In this document: positions 50,084 through 59,833 of the stretch, in pieces
Layout: each line of letters starts with the position of its first letter
How positions within the stretch are numbered: the first letter of the stretch is position 1
Notes under the pieces: generated by a model
The model's input: the letters and a program-made list of their open reading frames with translations, nothing else
Told to the model about the DNA's origin: nothing
Database searches by the model: none
Position numbers and translations under genes: made by a program
DNA from: F23-D06 sp963643165
Lineage (GTDB): Bacteria; Bacteroidota; Bacteroidia; Bacteroidales; WCHB1-69
Length of the DNA stretch: 64,000 bases
Assembly (NCBI GenBank): GCA_963643165.1
Contig: CAVIJD010000004.1
Span: forward strand, 20,766-84,765
Reading direction: 5' to 3'

Positions 50084-52717
50084 TTACGACAATTTAGCGA
50101 TCTGGTCTTTGAGAATCCGGATACGTTCTTCGGCATCGGCCTGCTTCTTGCGTTCATTTTCCACAATATTGGCAGGGGCACTCTGCACAAAACGTTCGTT
50201 CGAGAGTTTCTTCATCACGCCTTGCAAAAATCCTTCCGCATAGCGGAGGTCGGCCTGCAACTTTTTCAGTTCCTCCTCGGCACTGACAAGGCCCTCAACC
50301 GGCACAGCGTATTTCATGTTCTGCACAATAAACGACACGCAGTTTACCTCCATATCTTCAGGCTTGTATTCAATCTTATCGACATTGGCAAGCTTGCAGA
50401 TTACGGCATCGATAGGTTCTTCGTCTCCGGTTTTGTTGCTGTGTACGCGCAGTGAGAGGGCGTTCTTCACGGCTATGTTCTTCTCCGAACGGATATGGCG
50501 GATAGACTCTACCACGCTGCGGGCATGGGCAAAGCGATCGAGCAGAACACGGTCAGGGGTTTCGGCTTTCGGCATGGCTTCCGTCATAATCGAAGCACCC
50601 TCCTCACGGTCGCGCATCGAATGCCACAACTCTTCGGTAATGAAAGGCATAAACGGATGCAGTATCTTCATCAGCGTTTCAAACAGTTCCACAAGGTCGT
50701 TGAATGTCTTGCGGTCAACAGGCTGCTGGTAGCCCGGCTTCACAATCTCGAGGAGGCACGAACAGAAGTCGTCCCAAATCAATTTGTAAATAGAAATCAG
50801 AGCCTCTGACAATTTATAGTTCTTGAAATCCTCCTCCATATCGGCGAGCACCTCATTGATGCGTTCTTTCATCCACTTGACCGCCACTTGAGAATGTGCC
50901 GGTTGCGGAAGTGTTTCGTCTATGCTCCAGCCCATCACCAGACGGAACGCATTCCAGATCTTGTTGCTGAAATTACGTCCCTGCTCACACAGCGACTCAT
51001 CGAAAAGCAGGTCGTTGCCGGCGGGCGAACTGTGCAGCATGCCAAAACGCACGCCGTCAGCGCCGTATTTCTCAATCAGCATAATCGGGTCAGGCGAATT
51101 GCCGAGCGACTTGGACATCTTGCGGCGCAGTTTGTCTCTTACGGTGCCGGTAAAATAAACATCCTTGAACGGAATCATGCCGCGCCATTCCAGACCGGCC
51201 ATAATCATGCGGGCCACCCAGAAAAAGATGATGTCGGGGGCGGTAATCAACGTTGCCGTGGGATAATAGTAGTTGATTTCAGGGTTGTCGGGATGGCGGA
51301 TGCCGTCGAACACGGAGAGCGGCCAGAGCCACGACGAGAACCAGGTGTCCATCACATCCTCGTCTTGTTTGAGGTCCGCTTTGGTAAGGTTCAGTTCCGG
51401 GAATTTCTGCTGCGCCAAAGAGAGTGCCTCATCGACATTGTGGGCCACCACCATCTCGTGGTTGGGCAGATAATAGGCCGGGATGCGGTGTCCCCACCAA
51501 AGCTGGCGGCTGATACACCAATCTTTGATGTTCTCCATCCAATGAGCATACGTGTTCTTGAACTTGTCGGGGAAGAAACGTATCTCGTTTTTCATCACTG
51601 CCTCCAGTGCGGGCTTGGCCAATTCGTCCATCTTGCAGAACCACTGCAACGACAGTTTGGGCTCTACCACCTCGTTAGTTCTTTCGGAGAAGCCGACCTT
51701 GTTGACATAATCCTCTATTTTCACAAGGCTTCCGGCCTCTTCGAGGAGCGGAATGATTGCCTTTCGGGCCTCAAAACGGTCCATGCCGACCAAGAATCCG
51801 GCATTCTCGTTTATTGTGCCGTTGTCATTGAAGATGTTGATCGTCTCCAGATGATGTTTGATGCCGAGGTTATAGTCGTTGATGTCGTGGGCGGGCGTAA
51901 TCTTAAGTGCGCCGGTGCCGAATTCTCTATCCACATATTCATCGTAGATGAGCGGCACGGAGCGGTTCACGACCGGCACAATGGCGCGTTTGCCCTTGTA
52001 CTTGGCATAACGTTCGTCGTCGGGGTGCATGCAGATGGCCGTATCGCCCAGGATAGTTTCGGGACGGGTGGTGGCAATGGTGACATATTCGCCGGGCTCG
52101 CCCTCAATCTGGTAGCGCACGTAATAGAGTTTCGACTGCAGTTCCTTGAACACCACCTCCTCGTCAGAAACGGCGGTCAAGGCTTTGGGATCCCAGTTCA
52201 CCATACGCACGCCGCGGTAGATTTTGCCTTTGTTGTAGAGGTCAACGAAGATATCTATCACCGCCTCCGAGAGGTCTGCGTCCATTGTGAACTTTGTTCT
52301 GTCCCAGTCGCACGAAGCGCCGAGTTTCTGGAGTTGCCGCAAGATAATGCCGCCGTGTTTCTCTTTCCATTCCCAGGCATGCTCAAGAAACTGTTCACGG
52401 GTAAGGTCTTTTTTCTCAATACCTTTTTCTTTGAGATAATGCACCACCTTGGCTTCGGTGGCAATGGAAGCGTGGTCGGTGCCGGGCACCCATACGGCAT
52501 TGAAGCCCTGCATGCGGGCGCGTCTGACCAGAATATCCTGAATCGTATTGTTGAGCATGTGCCCCATGTGCAGCACGCCTGTAACATTTGGCGGCGGAAT
52601 CACAATGGAGTATGCCGGACGGCTGTCCGGTTCAGAATGAAACATCCTGTTGTCAATCCAGTACCGGTACCATTTGTCCTCTACGGATTGCGGGTCATAT
52701 TTTGCAGCTAATTCCAT
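50084..52717 (-). CDS. valS: Valyl-tRNA synthetase
   Basis: The 877-aa class I synthetase carries the HIGH-type motif PPPNVTGVLHMGHMLN near residue 45 and the KMSKS loop RRKMSKSLGNSPDP near residue 535. Its inserted CP1 editing domain contains TTRPETILGDTAICMHPDD. The anticodon-binding domain and a C-terminal coiled coil (LKKLQADLRYAEGFLQGVMKKL ... ERKKQADAEERIRILK) complete it. Length is normal. It lies 17 bases after purC on the same strand. Confidence 0.98.
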   Translation of the reverse strand: MELAAKYDPQSVEDKWYRYWIDNRMFHSEPDSRPAYSIVIPPPNVTGVLHMGHMLNNTIQDILVRRARMQGFNAVWVPGTDHASIATEAKVVHYLKEKGIEKKDLTREQFLEHAWEWKEKHGGIILRQLQKLGASCDWDRTKFTMDADLSEAVIDIFVDLYNKGKIYRGVRMVNWDPKALTAVSDEEVVFKELQSKLYYVRYQIEGEPGEYVTIATTRPETILGDTAICMHPDDERYAKYKGKRAIVPVVNRSVPLIYDEYVDREFGTGALKITPAHDINDYNLGIKHHLETINIFNDNGTINENAGFLVGMDRFEARKAIIPLLEEAGSLVKIEDYVNKVGFSERTNEVVEPKLSLQWFCKMDELAKPALEAVMKNEIRFFPDKFKNTYAHWMENIKDWCISRQLWWGHRIPAYYLPNHEMVVAHNVDEALSLAQQKFPELNLTKADLKQDEDVMDTWFSSWLWPLSVFDGIRHPDNPEINYYYPTATLITAPDIIFFWVARMIMAGLEWRGMIPFKDVYFTGTVRDKLRRKMSKSLGNSPDPIMLIEKYGADGVRFGMLHSSPAGNDLLFDESLCEQGRNFSNKIWNAFRLVMGWSIDETLPQPAHSQVAVKWMKERINEVLADMEEDFKNYKLSEALISIYKLIWDDFCSCLLEIVKPGYQQPVDRKTFNDLVELFETLMKILHPFMPFITEELWHSMRDREEGASIMTEAMPKAETPDRVLLDRFAHARSVVESIRHIRSEKNIAVKNALSLRVHSNKTGDEEPIDAVICKLANVDKIEYKPEDMEVNCVSFIVQNMKYAVPVEGLVSAEEELKKLQADLRYAEGFLQGVMKKLSNERFVQSAPANIVENERKKQADAEERIRILKDQIAKLS

Positions 52718-52734
52718 ATATGCTTGTGTCGTTA

Positions 52735-53682
52735 TTATCTATTGTTCAACCAATCAGTTACATTCTTGAAGATACGTTCATCGATATTGCCGTCTTCTGC
52801 GGGCACAAACTTCTCTCCGAGAATATGCTCATAAAGTTCTATATATCTGTCTGTTATATTCTTAACCACCACATCGGTCATTTCAGGCATCTGCTGTCCC
52901 TCCTGTCCTTGGAAGCCGTTAGCCATCAGCCATTCGCGCACAAACTCCTTAGACAGTTGTTTTTGGGGTTTGCCTTGGGCGAAATTCTCCTCGTATTTGT
53001 CAGCATAGAAATAGCGGGAGGAGTCGGGGGTATGGATTTCATCGATAAGATAGATTTTGCCGTTATTCTTGCCGAACTCGTACTTCGTGTCCACGAGGAT
53101 AAGGCCTTGGCGGGCGGCGATTTGGGTGCCGCGTTCAAAGAGTTTGCGTGTATAGTCTTCAATGACGGCATAATCTTCGGGAGAGACCAGTCCTTTGGCG
53201 AGGATTTCCTCTTTAGAGATATCCTGGTCGTGTTCGCCCTGTTCTGCCTTGGTGGTCGGTGTGATGATCGGTTCAGGGAATTTCTGGTTCTCGTGCATGC
53301 CGTCGGGCAGGATATTGCCGCAGAGGTTGCGGCCGCCGTTCTTATAGAACCGCCATGCGCTGCCGCAGAGGTAGCCGCGCACAATCATCTCCACCGGAAA
53401 GCCCTGGCACAGCAGTCCTGCCGTCACCGTCGGGTCGGGGGTTGACAATTTCCAGTTGGGGCAGATGTCCGTAGTGGCGTCCAGGAATTTTGCGGCAATC
53501 TGGTTCAGGATCTGACCCTTGCAGGGAATGCCTTTGGGCAGGATCACATCGAACGCCGAAATGCGGTCGGTGGCGACCATGACAAGAATCTCATCATTGA
53601 TATTATAAACGTCGCGCACTTTGCCGTGATAGACGCTTTTTTGTTTAGGAAAATCGAAATTAGTGTGTGTTATTGCAGCCAT
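52735..53682 (-). CDS. purC: SAICAR synthase
   Basis: The 315-aa enzyme (phosphoribosylaminoimidazole-succinocarboxamide synthase) performs the aspartate-adding step of purine synthesis. Motifs are YHGKVRDVYNINDEILVMVATDRISAFDVILP, the substrate loop IVRGYLCGSAWRFYKNGG, and LILVDTKYEFGKNNGKIYLIDEIHTPDSSRYF. The long form (~310 aa) is common in Bacteroidota. It leads the purC-valS operon and has its own -7 box. The PurF-like gene in this window is ~50 kb away. Confidence 0.97.
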   Translation of the reverse strand: MAAITHTNFDFPKQKSVYHGKVRDVYNINDEILVMVATDRISAFDVILPKGIPCKGQILNQIAAKFLDATTDICPNWKLSTPDPTVTAGLLCQGFPVEMIVRGYLCGSAWRFYKNGGRNLCGNILPDGMHENQKFPEPIITPTTKAEQGEHDQDISKEEILAKGLVSPEDYAVIEDYTRKLFERGTQIAARQGLILVDTKYEFGKNNGKIYLIDEIHTPDSSRYFYADKYEENFAQGKPQKQLSKEFVREWLMANGFQGQEGQQMPEMTDVVVKNITDRYIELYEHILGEKFVPAEDGNIDERIFKNVTDWLNNR

Positions 53683-53717
53683 ATAGCGAAAAATTTAACT
53701 TGTTTTTTTAATGGCGG

Positions 53718-53725
53718 CAAAAATA
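53718..53725 (-). promoter_or_regulatory. -7 box for purC-valS
   Basis: The minus strand reads TATTTTTG, 36 bases before the purC start. Confidence 0.65.
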
Positions 53726-53753
53726 GCGAAAAAATCAGTATTGAAAATTATAG

Positions 53754-53761
53754 TATTTTTG
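53754..53761 (+). promoter_or_regulatory. -7 box for the acyltransferase gene
   Basis: TATTTTTG lies 23 bases before the start at 53785 and 28 bases from the divergent purC box. Confidence 0.65.
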
Positions 53762-53784
53762 CACCCGTATTTTTTATCATCTGC

Positions 53785-54930
53785 ATGGATAATTTTGATG
53801 ACATACGACCTTACAGCGAAGCGGAAGCCCGTCAAGCTTACTATAAACTAATGGACGACAAGCGGTTTCAGGATGCCATCGCGAAATGTCTGCCCGACTA
53901 CACCATCGACGACTTTCGCAGAGACTTTGAGCATTGGCACTCGATAGACGAGGTGCAAATCGGTTTCGACAAGCGGTTTATGGATGTTTTCACCAAGCAG
54001 TTCGCCACAGGGCTCACCTTTTCGGGCATCGAGAACATTGACCCGAGCCAGGCATACCTGTTCATCAGCAACCACCGCGACATCACGTTTGACCCGGCCA
54101 TGCTCCAGTACTATTTTTTCCTCGAGCACCGGCGCACCTCCAAGATCGCCATCGGCGACAACCTGATCGCCACGCCTGTCTTGAGCGAGTTTGCGCGGCT
54201 CAACAAGATGTTCTTAGTGTTGCGAGGAGGGTCGCTCCGCGAGAAGTTGCACAACTTCCAGCGGCTTTCCGCTTATATCCAGTACAGCCTCTTTGAGGAG
54301 AAAGAGTCGGTGTGGATAGCCCAGCGCGACGGCCGCACCAAAGACGGCAACGACTACACCAAGCAAGGGCTCGTGAAGATGGTTTCAATGGGACACGACC
54401 GCGACCTGATAGAAACACTCAAGCGGATGAACATCACCCCGATGACCATCTCGTACGAATATGAACCCTGCGCGCAGTTCAAGGCCCGCGAGCTGGCACT
54501 CAGCGAGAACGGCGTCCATTACCAAAAACGTCCGGGCGAGGACTTTGACAGCATCAAAGAGGGCATCTTCGGACAAAAAGGCCACATAACCCTCACCATT
54601 GGCAAGCCGCTCAAAGAAGAGCTGGACACCATACCGCAAGACATCAACAACAACGACAAACTTTTCCACGTCTGCCACTTGATTGACAAGCAGATATACG
54701 CAGCATACAAACTCTATCCCAACAACTACATCGCCCACGACATCAGAGACAATGACGAGCGTTTCCGCGACCATTACACGGCGGAAGAGAAAGAGAAATT
54801 TGAACAATACCTCGAGCGCAAGTCCGTAGTGCAGGATGTGGCACGGGAGAAGATGAGAGACTATCTGCTGCGCATCTACGCCACGCCCATAGACAATCAT
54901 TACAACCAACACGCAGACAAAAGATTGTAA
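53785..54930 (+). CDS. PlsC-like acyltransferase
   Basis: The 381-aa protein resembles lysophosphatidate and glycerol-phosphate acyltransferases. The start is the ATG at 53785; upstream in-frame Met codons precede the promoter. The catalytic block reads FISNHRDITFDPAM, which has five residues between His and Asp instead of the usual four (HX4D), a form seen in some Bacteroidota members. FLVLRGGS, WIAQRDGRTKDGND (the EGTRS-like block) and ITPMTISYEYEPC follow. No membrane helix is obvious. It precedes GT9 and lpxH genes, so lipid or lipid A metabolism is plausible. Confidence 0.8.
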   Translation: MDNFDDIRPYSEAEARQAYYKLMDDKRFQDAIAKCLPDYTIDDFRRDFEHWHSIDEVQIGFDKRFMDVFTKQFATGLTFSGIENIDPSQAYLFISNHRDITFDPAMLQYYFFLEHRRTSKIAIGDNLIATPVLSEFARLNKMFLVLRGGSLREKLHNFQRLSAYIQYSLFEEKESVWIAQRDGRTKDGNDYTKQGLVKMVSMGHDRDLIETLKRMNITPMTISYEYEPCAQFKARELALSENGVHYQKRPGEDFDSIKEGIFGQKGHITLTIGKPLKEELDTIPQDINNNDKLFHVCHLIDKQIYAAYKLYPNNYIAHDIRDNDERFRDHYTAEEKEKFEQYLERKSVVQDVAREKMRDYLLRIYATPIDNHYNQHADKRL

Positions 54931-54957
54931 AAAACACCTTATAAATACCGACACGAA

Positions 54958-55968
54958 ATGGATGAGATACAACCTCCGTCGACATTGAAGATACTGATCA
55001 TTCGATTGAGTTCTATTGGCGACATTGTGCTGACAACGCCTGTTGTCAGAGCCATCAAAACGCAAATCCCGAAAGCGGAAGTGCATTTCCTTACAAAAAC
55101 CGCAAACGAAGCTGTCATAAAAGCGAATCCTTACATCGACAAGATTCACCTTTACGACAGCAACCGCAAGAACGACCTGTTTGACGAGCTGAAAGCGGAG
55201 CATTTTGACTATGTAGTAGATCTGCACGGCAAGCACCGCACGCGTCAAGTCGTGCGGCGGCTGAAACGCCCCACGCTCACCTACAACAAACTCACATTCG
55301 GGCGGGCTTTCTGCGTGGCTTTCAAAATCAACCTGCTGCCCAACAAGCACATTGTCGATCGTTTCTTTCAAGCGGTTGCCAACCTCAACGTACACAACGA
55401 CCACAAGGGGCTGGACTTCTTCATCCCCGAGGGGTGCGGTTTTGACGGCGACGACCTTCCTATGGTCTTCGAGGACGGCTTTGTGGCCATTGTGCTGGCC
55501 GGGCAACATGCCACCAAACGGATTCCCGCCTCCAAGATAGTCGAAATCGGCAGCATCCTGCACAAGCCGGTCATGTTGTTAGGCGGGCAAGATGTGGCAG
55601 AGGTGGGCGAAGAGATTGCGCTGCAGTTAGGCGACCGTGCCTATAACGGCTGCGGGAAATACACCCTCTACCAGTCGTGTTCCATCCTGAAGCAGGCCGA
55701 CTGTGTCATCACCGGCGACACGGGGCTGATGCACGTGGCCGCCGCGTTCCGCAAACCCATTGCAGTGCTGTGGGGCAACACCATCCCCGAGTTCGGCATG
55801 TATCCCTATATGCCGGGGCAACGTTATCTGTACCGCAATTTCGAGGTTTGCCCGCTTCGTTGCCGCCCCTGTTCAAAACTCGGGCGCGCCAAATGCCCGC
55901 ACAAGCATTTCAAGTGTATGAATATGATCCCCGCTGTTGAAGTGGCCGACTGGGTCAATAAGTTCTGA
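54958..55968 (+). CDS. Glycosyltransferase family 9 (heptosyltransferase-like)
   Basis: The 336-aa GT-B fold enzyme has an N-terminal IIRLSSIGDIVLTTPVVRAIK and HFLTK motif, DYVVDLHGKHRTR, and a C-terminal donor site DCVITGDTGLMHVAAAFRKPIAVLWGNTIPEFGMYPY. GT9 members add heptose or related sugars to the LPS core. The late CPLRCRPCSKLGRAKCPHKHFKCM Cys cluster is typical. It starts 27 bases after the acyltransferase and two bases before lpxH, suggesting an LPS-related operon. Confidence 0.92.
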   Translation: MDEIQPPSTLKILIIRLSSIGDIVLTTPVVRAIKTQIPKAEVHFLTKTANEAVIKANPYIDKIHLYDSNRKNDLFDELKAEHFDYVVDLHGKHRTRQVVRRLKRPTLTYNKLTFGRAFCVAFKINLLPNKHIVDRFFQAVANLNVHNDHKGLDFFIPEGCGFDGDDLPMVFEDGFVAIVLAGQHATKRIPASKIVEIGSILHKPVMLLGGQDVAEVGEEIALQLGDRAYNGCGKYTLYQSCSILKQADCVITGDTGLMHVAAAFRKPIAVLWGNTIPEFGMYPYMPGQRYLYRNFEVCPLRCRPCSKLGRAKCPHKHFKCMNMIPAVEVADWVNKF

Positions 55969-55970
55969 AG

Positions 55971-56759
55971 ATGAAACAAGACTTTTTCCTGAATCCCGAC
56001 CATCTGCAAGGCACTGCCTGCTTCCTCTCCGACACCCACTTCAGGACACCGCAAGACCAGGAGAGTTGGCAGAGAGAAAGCCTCCTTGTCCGTTTTTTGG
56101 AAAGAGAAAAAATAGACCATCTGTTTCTTTTAGGCGACATCTTCGACTTCTGGTTCGAATATGCTGACGTGGCCCCGAAAGGCTATTTCCGTCTGTTCAG
56201 CCTGCTGCACAAAATGCACGAGCGTGGCGTCAACATCTATTTCTTCACCGGCAACCACGACATGTGGGTTGAGGACTATTTCACGAAAAGTTTCAGCTGC
56301 AAAGTATTCCGCGAGCCGCGCCTGTTTGTGCTGAACGGGAAGCGTTGTCTGATAGGGCACGGCGACGGGCTGGGCGGGAAACAGCCGCGCTATCTTTTCA
56401 TCAAGAAAGTGCTCGGCTTTGGTCCCGACCGTTTTCTGTACAGTCTGCTGCACCCCCGCATAGCCTTTGCCGTTGCGAGGCGCTGCTCTGCCCACAGCCG
56501 CGCCTCGCACCCTGCCGACGTGACCGTCTTCCGCAACGAAGCCGAACATCAGGTCTTGTTTGCCCGCGAAACGCTTCAGCACCACGAGGTGGACTTCTTC
56601 ATTCTGGCGCACCGGCACATCCCTGTCGTCTATCCGCTCAACAGCCAGTCAAAACTCCTCAATGCCGGCGACTGGATTGACAACTACAGCTACATCCTGT
56701 TCAAGGCCGGCGATGCCGAGCCGGAGCTCCATTTCTACAACACAGCGAACCTTTCATAA
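55971..56759 (+). CDS. lpxH: UDP-2,3-diacylglucosamine diphosphatase, LpxH-like
   Basis: The 262-aa calcineurin-like metallophosphoesterase cleaves UDP-2,3-diacylglucosamine to lipid X in lipid A synthesis. Metal-binding motifs are LSDTHF, LLGDIFDFWFEY, FTGNHDMW, GHGDGLG and AHRHIP, in the LpxH order. The C-terminal part (NAGDWIDNYSYILFKAG) fits. It overlaps nothing, with two bases between it and the GT9 gene. The era gene follows after 27 bases. Confidence 0.92.
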   Translation: MKQDFFLNPDHLQGTACFLSDTHFRTPQDQESWQRESLLVRFLEREKIDHLFLLGDIFDFWFEYADVAPKGYFRLFSLLHKMHERGVNIYFFTGNHDMWVEDYFTKSFSCKVFREPRLFVLNGKRCLIGHGDGLGGKQPRYLFIKKVLGFGPDRFLYSLLHPRIAFAVARRCSAHSRASHPADVTVFRNEAEHQVLFARETLQHHEVDFFILAHRHIPVVYPLNSQSKLLNAGDWIDNYSYILFKAGDAEPELHFYNTANLS

Positions 56760-56786
56760 CAAAATCAACAACATAACCCATCCGAA

Positions 56787-57704
56787 ATGATCAACACAGA
56801 ACCAATCAGCAACATACCGCCCGGACACCGTGCCGGCTTCGTAAACCTCATCGGCAACCCCAACGTCGGAAAAAGCACCCTTATGAACCGGCTTGTGGGG
56901 GAGAAAGTGTCCATCATGACCTCCAAGGCGCAAACCACACGGCACCGCATCAAGGGCATCGTCAACGGCGACGACTACCAGATTGTCTATTCCGACCTTC
57001 CCGGCGTGCTCGACCCCGCCTATATGATGCAAAAGATGATGATGCGTTTTGTAATTGACTCTCTGCAAGATGCCGACATCATCCTCTACCTCGTAGAGTG
57101 CGGCGAGACGGCATACAACGCTGAACTGGTAGAGAAGATAAAAGCCCTCCGCCAGCCCGTCCTATTGGTCATCAACAAGATTGACCGTTTTTCAGAAGAG
57201 CAGGTCGAAGCCTCAAAACAGCATTGGCACGAAATCTTCCCCGATGCGGACATCATCGCCGTCTCCGCGCTCAAGAACCTCAACGTTGACACCCTCTGCC
57301 GGCGCATTGTGGAACTGCTGCCCGAGTGCCCACCCTATTTCCCAAAAGACGCGTTGACCGACCGGCCCATACGCTTCTTTGTGTCCGAACTGATACGCGA
57401 ACAGATTCTGCTGCAATACAAAAAAGAGATCCCCTACAGCGTAGAAGTAGTCATCGACAGTTACAAAGAAGACGAAAACCTCATCCGCATCAGCGCGATA
57501 CTGTATGTGGAGCGGGACACGCAAAAAGCCATCATCATCGGCAGCAAAGGAGCCGCCATCAAGAAACTCGGCACCGACGCCCGCGCCTCCATCGAGGACT
57601 TCCTGCAAAAGCACATCTTCCTCGACCTCTCCGTGAAAGTGCTGAAAGACTGGCGCAACAGCGAACTGCACATGAAACGTTTCGGGTACGACTACAAAGA
57701 CTGA
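56787..57704 (+). CDS. era: GTPase Era
   Basis: The 305-aa protein assists 16S rRNA maturation. G1 is GNPNVGKSTL, followed by switch I KAQTTRHRIKGI. G3 is DLPGV (usual DTPG), G4 is NKID, and a KH domain follows with IIGSKGAAIKKLGTDARASIEDFL. The C-terminus VLKDWRNSELHMKRFGYD is typical of Era. G3 Leu for Thr is unusual but otherwise the protein is complete. It belongs to the plus-strand run acyltransferase, GT9, lpxH, era. Confidence 0.96.
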   Translation: MINTEPISNIPPGHRAGFVNLIGNPNVGKSTLMNRLVGEKVSIMTSKAQTTRHRIKGIVNGDDYQIVYSDLPGVLDPAYMMQKMMMRFVIDSLQDADIILYLVECGETAYNAELVEKIKALRQPVLLVINKIDRFSEEQVEASKQHWHEIFPDADIIAVSALKNLNVDTLCRRIVELLPECPPYFPKDALTDRPIRFFVSELIREQILLQYKKEIPYSVEVVIDSYKEDENLIRISAILYVERDTQKAIIIGSKGAAIKKLGTDARASIEDFLQKHIFLDLSVKVLKDWRNSELHMKRFGYDYKD

Positions 57705-57770
57705 CCGTTTTTTTGGGGGCATAGCCCACGCCTTTAATCATCATTTACTGGAAAAGAAAAAAATATCATC

Positions 57771-59024
57771 ATGGCAATACTCGTAAAAAACATCAAACAA
57801 CTGGTTCAGGCTGAACCGCAGAATATAACATTCCGGGCAGGCAAAGAGATGCAGCATCTGCCCATCATAGACAACGCCTATCTGCTCACCGAGGGCGACA
57901 GGATCAAAGCATTCGGCAAGATGGAAGATTTCAGTCCCGCACTTCTCGACGGTCTCACAGAGCCGTTGCAAGAGATCGATGCCACGGGCAAGATGGTTTT
58001 CCCTTCTTTTTGCGACTCGCACACGCACATCGTATATGCCGGCACACGCGAAGTTGAATACATTGACAAAATCAAAGGACTGAGTTATGAAGAAATCGCC
58101 AAGCGTGGCGGCGGCATTCTCAACTCCGCCGTCCGTTTGCACAACACCTCGGAGGAAGAGTTGTTTGACGAAGCCTGGCTGCGCTTGGAGAAGATGGCCT
58201 CGTGGGGCACCGGCGCCGTAGAGATCAAGAGCGGCTACGGGCTCTCCACCGAAGACGAACTGAAGATGCTGCGCGTCATTCGCCGTCTCAAAGAGAAGTC
58301 GCCGCTGTTAATCAAGGCCAACTTCCTGGGTGCCCACGCCGTGCCTGAGCAGTACAAACAGAACCCCGACGAATACGTGGATCTCATCATCAACGAGATG
58401 ATACCGATGGTTGCCGCCGAGGAACTTGCCGACTTTATCGATGTGTTTTGCGACAAAGGCTTCTTTACGGTTGAGCAGACCGAAAGGATGCTGATGCAGG
58501 GCATCAAGTACGGGCTCCGTCCCAAAATCCACGCCAACGAGTTAGACTACTCGGGCGGCATCCAAGTAGGCGTCAAATACAACGCGCTCTCTGTCGATCA
58601 CCTGGAATACACGGGTGACGAAGAAATTGCCGCCCTGCTCGGCAGCGATACAATGCCTACGATACTGCCCGGCGCCGCCTTCTTCTTAGGCATGGTTTGT
58701 GCTCCGGCACGCAAGATGATGGAAGCCGGCCTGCCCGTAGCGCTTGCCTCCGACTACAACCCGGGCTCCTGTCCTTCGGGCAATATGCAACTCGTGTTGG
58801 CCATGGGCTCTGTCATGTACAAAATGCTGACCGAAGAGGCGGTAAACGCCACCACTGTCAACACCGCATACGCCTTGGGAGAGCACGAGCAAGTGGGAAG
58901 CATCACCGTCGGGAAAAGAGCCAACTTCTTCATCACAAAGCCGATGGACACCATATATTATATGAGTTACGGATTTGGGGAGAATAAGATAGAGCAGTAT
59001 TTCCTGAATGGGAAACGGGCATAA
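57771..59024 (+). CDS. hutI: Imidazolonepropionase
   Basis: The 417-aa amidohydrolase opens imidazolonepropionate to formiminoglutamate in histidine degradation. Metal-binding motif FCDSHTHIVYAGTRE, the substrate motif EIKSGYGLSTEDELKMLRVIRRL, and NFLGAHAVPEQYK are characteristic. C-terminal VALASDYNPGSCPSGNMQLVLAMGSVMYKM and TVNTAYALGEHEQVGSITVGKRAN complete the barrel. No hutH, hutU or hutG gene is adjacent. It follows era by 66 bases and ends seven bases from the convergent TPM gene. Confidence 0.95.
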   Translation: MAILVKNIKQLVQAEPQNITFRAGKEMQHLPIIDNAYLLTEGDRIKAFGKMEDFSPALLDGLTEPLQEIDATGKMVFPSFCDSHTHIVYAGTREVEYIDKIKGLSYEEIAKRGGGILNSAVRLHNTSEEELFDEAWLRLEKMASWGTGAVEIKSGYGLSTEDELKMLRVIRRLKEKSPLLIKANFLGAHAVPEQYKQNPDEYVDLIINEMIPMVAAEELADFIDVFCDKGFFTVEQTERMLMQGIKYGLRPKIHANELDYSGGIQVGVKYNALSVDHLEYTGDEEIAALLGSDTMPTILPGAAFFLGMVCAPARKMMEAGLPVALASDYNPGSCPSGNMQLVLAMGSVMYKMLTEEAVNATTVNTAYALGEHEQVGSITVGKRANFFITKPMDTIYYMSYGFGENKIEQYFLNGKRA

Positions 59025-59031
59025 GGGCGCA

Positions 59032-59823
59032 TCAGAACTTGCCGCCTGCGCCGCCGCCGCCAAAACCGCCGCCGCCGCCAAAACCGCCAAAACCACCGAA
59101 GCCGCCCGAGTTGCCACTATAGGGACTGCCGCCCATAAACGGCCCGCCTATGATGACCGGTCCGGAATAACCGCCGCCGTGCGAGGAGTTGTCTTGTCCC
59201 GGCTTGTTCGTTCTTCTCGACAACACAAACAGCACAACTGCAAAAATCAGGGTGCCGATGCCAACGCCAATGGCGTCGCCCACCGTGAAAGGGTCATCCA
59301 GCCTGTCGGCATTGATTTCACCTGAGGCGAGCGGCAGAATGTAGGCCAAGGCTGAGTCTATGGCGGCATAATAGTTGCCTTTCTGCAATTGCGGAATCAT
59401 CTTCCGTTCAATGATGCGTTTGGCTGTAGCATCGGGGATGACACTTTCGAGGTCGTAGCCCACAGAGATATAGACATCGCCGTCGCCTTTGCTGCGGCTG
59501 GGTTTCACCAGAATCACCACCCCGTTGCGTTTGTCTTTAGAGCGCACGCCCCACTGCTCGCCTATCTCGTAGGCGAATTGTGCTGACGAGTAGCCGCCAA
59601 GATCCTCAACAGTCACCACGCAGATTACGTTGGTTGTCGTATCGTTAAAGGCAACCAGCCGCCGTTCCATATCAGCCGACTGCTCACGCGTCAGCACTCC
59701 GGCAAGGTCGTTCACCAGCCGTGGAGGGTTTGGCGCGGCGGGAATGACGCCGTCTTTCTTAGCCGTACAGCAGAAGAGGATGCACAGCATACACTGAAGC
59801 AGGAATAGCCTCTTCATCTCCAT
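59032..59823 (-). CDS. TPM-domain lipoprotein with Gly-rich tail (YgcG-like)
   Basis: The 263-aa protein has an N-terminal lipoprotein-type signal (MKRLFLLQCMLCILFCC, lipobox near LFCC) and a TPM domain (~35-165, VNDLAGVLTREQSADMERRLVAFNDTTTNVICVVTVEDLGG). One membrane helix (~200-220, IGVGIGTLIFAVVLFVLS) and a Gly/Phe-rich tail (GGFGGFGGFGGGGGFG) follow. Homologues of the TPM_phosphatase group are implicated in photosystem repair in plants and have unknown roles in bacteria. It lies 10 bases after lemA, a conserved pairing. Confidence 0.9.
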   Translation of the reverse strand: MEMKRLFLLQCMLCILFCCTAKKDGVIPAAPNPPRLVNDLAGVLTREQSADMERRLVAFNDTTTNVICVVTVEDLGGYSSAQFAYEIGEQWGVRSKDKRNGVVILVKPSRSKGDGDVYISVGYDLESVIPDATAKRIIERKMIPQLQKGNYYAAIDSALAYILPLASGEINADRLDDPFTVGDAIGVGIGTLIFAVVLFVLSRRTNKPGQDNSSHGGGYSGPVIIGGPFMGGSPYSGNSGGFGGFGGFGGGGGFGGGGAGGKF

Positions 59824-59833
59824 TCAGGATAGT

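Noticed and set aside
50888..52711. 607-codon open frame on the plus strand
   Set aside because: It is entirely antisense to valS, which carries clear HIGH and KMSKS motifs; no independent coding evidence.
54385..55563. 392-codon open frame on the minus strand
   Set aside because: It is antisense to the acyltransferase and GT9 genes, both well supported by motifs and promoter.
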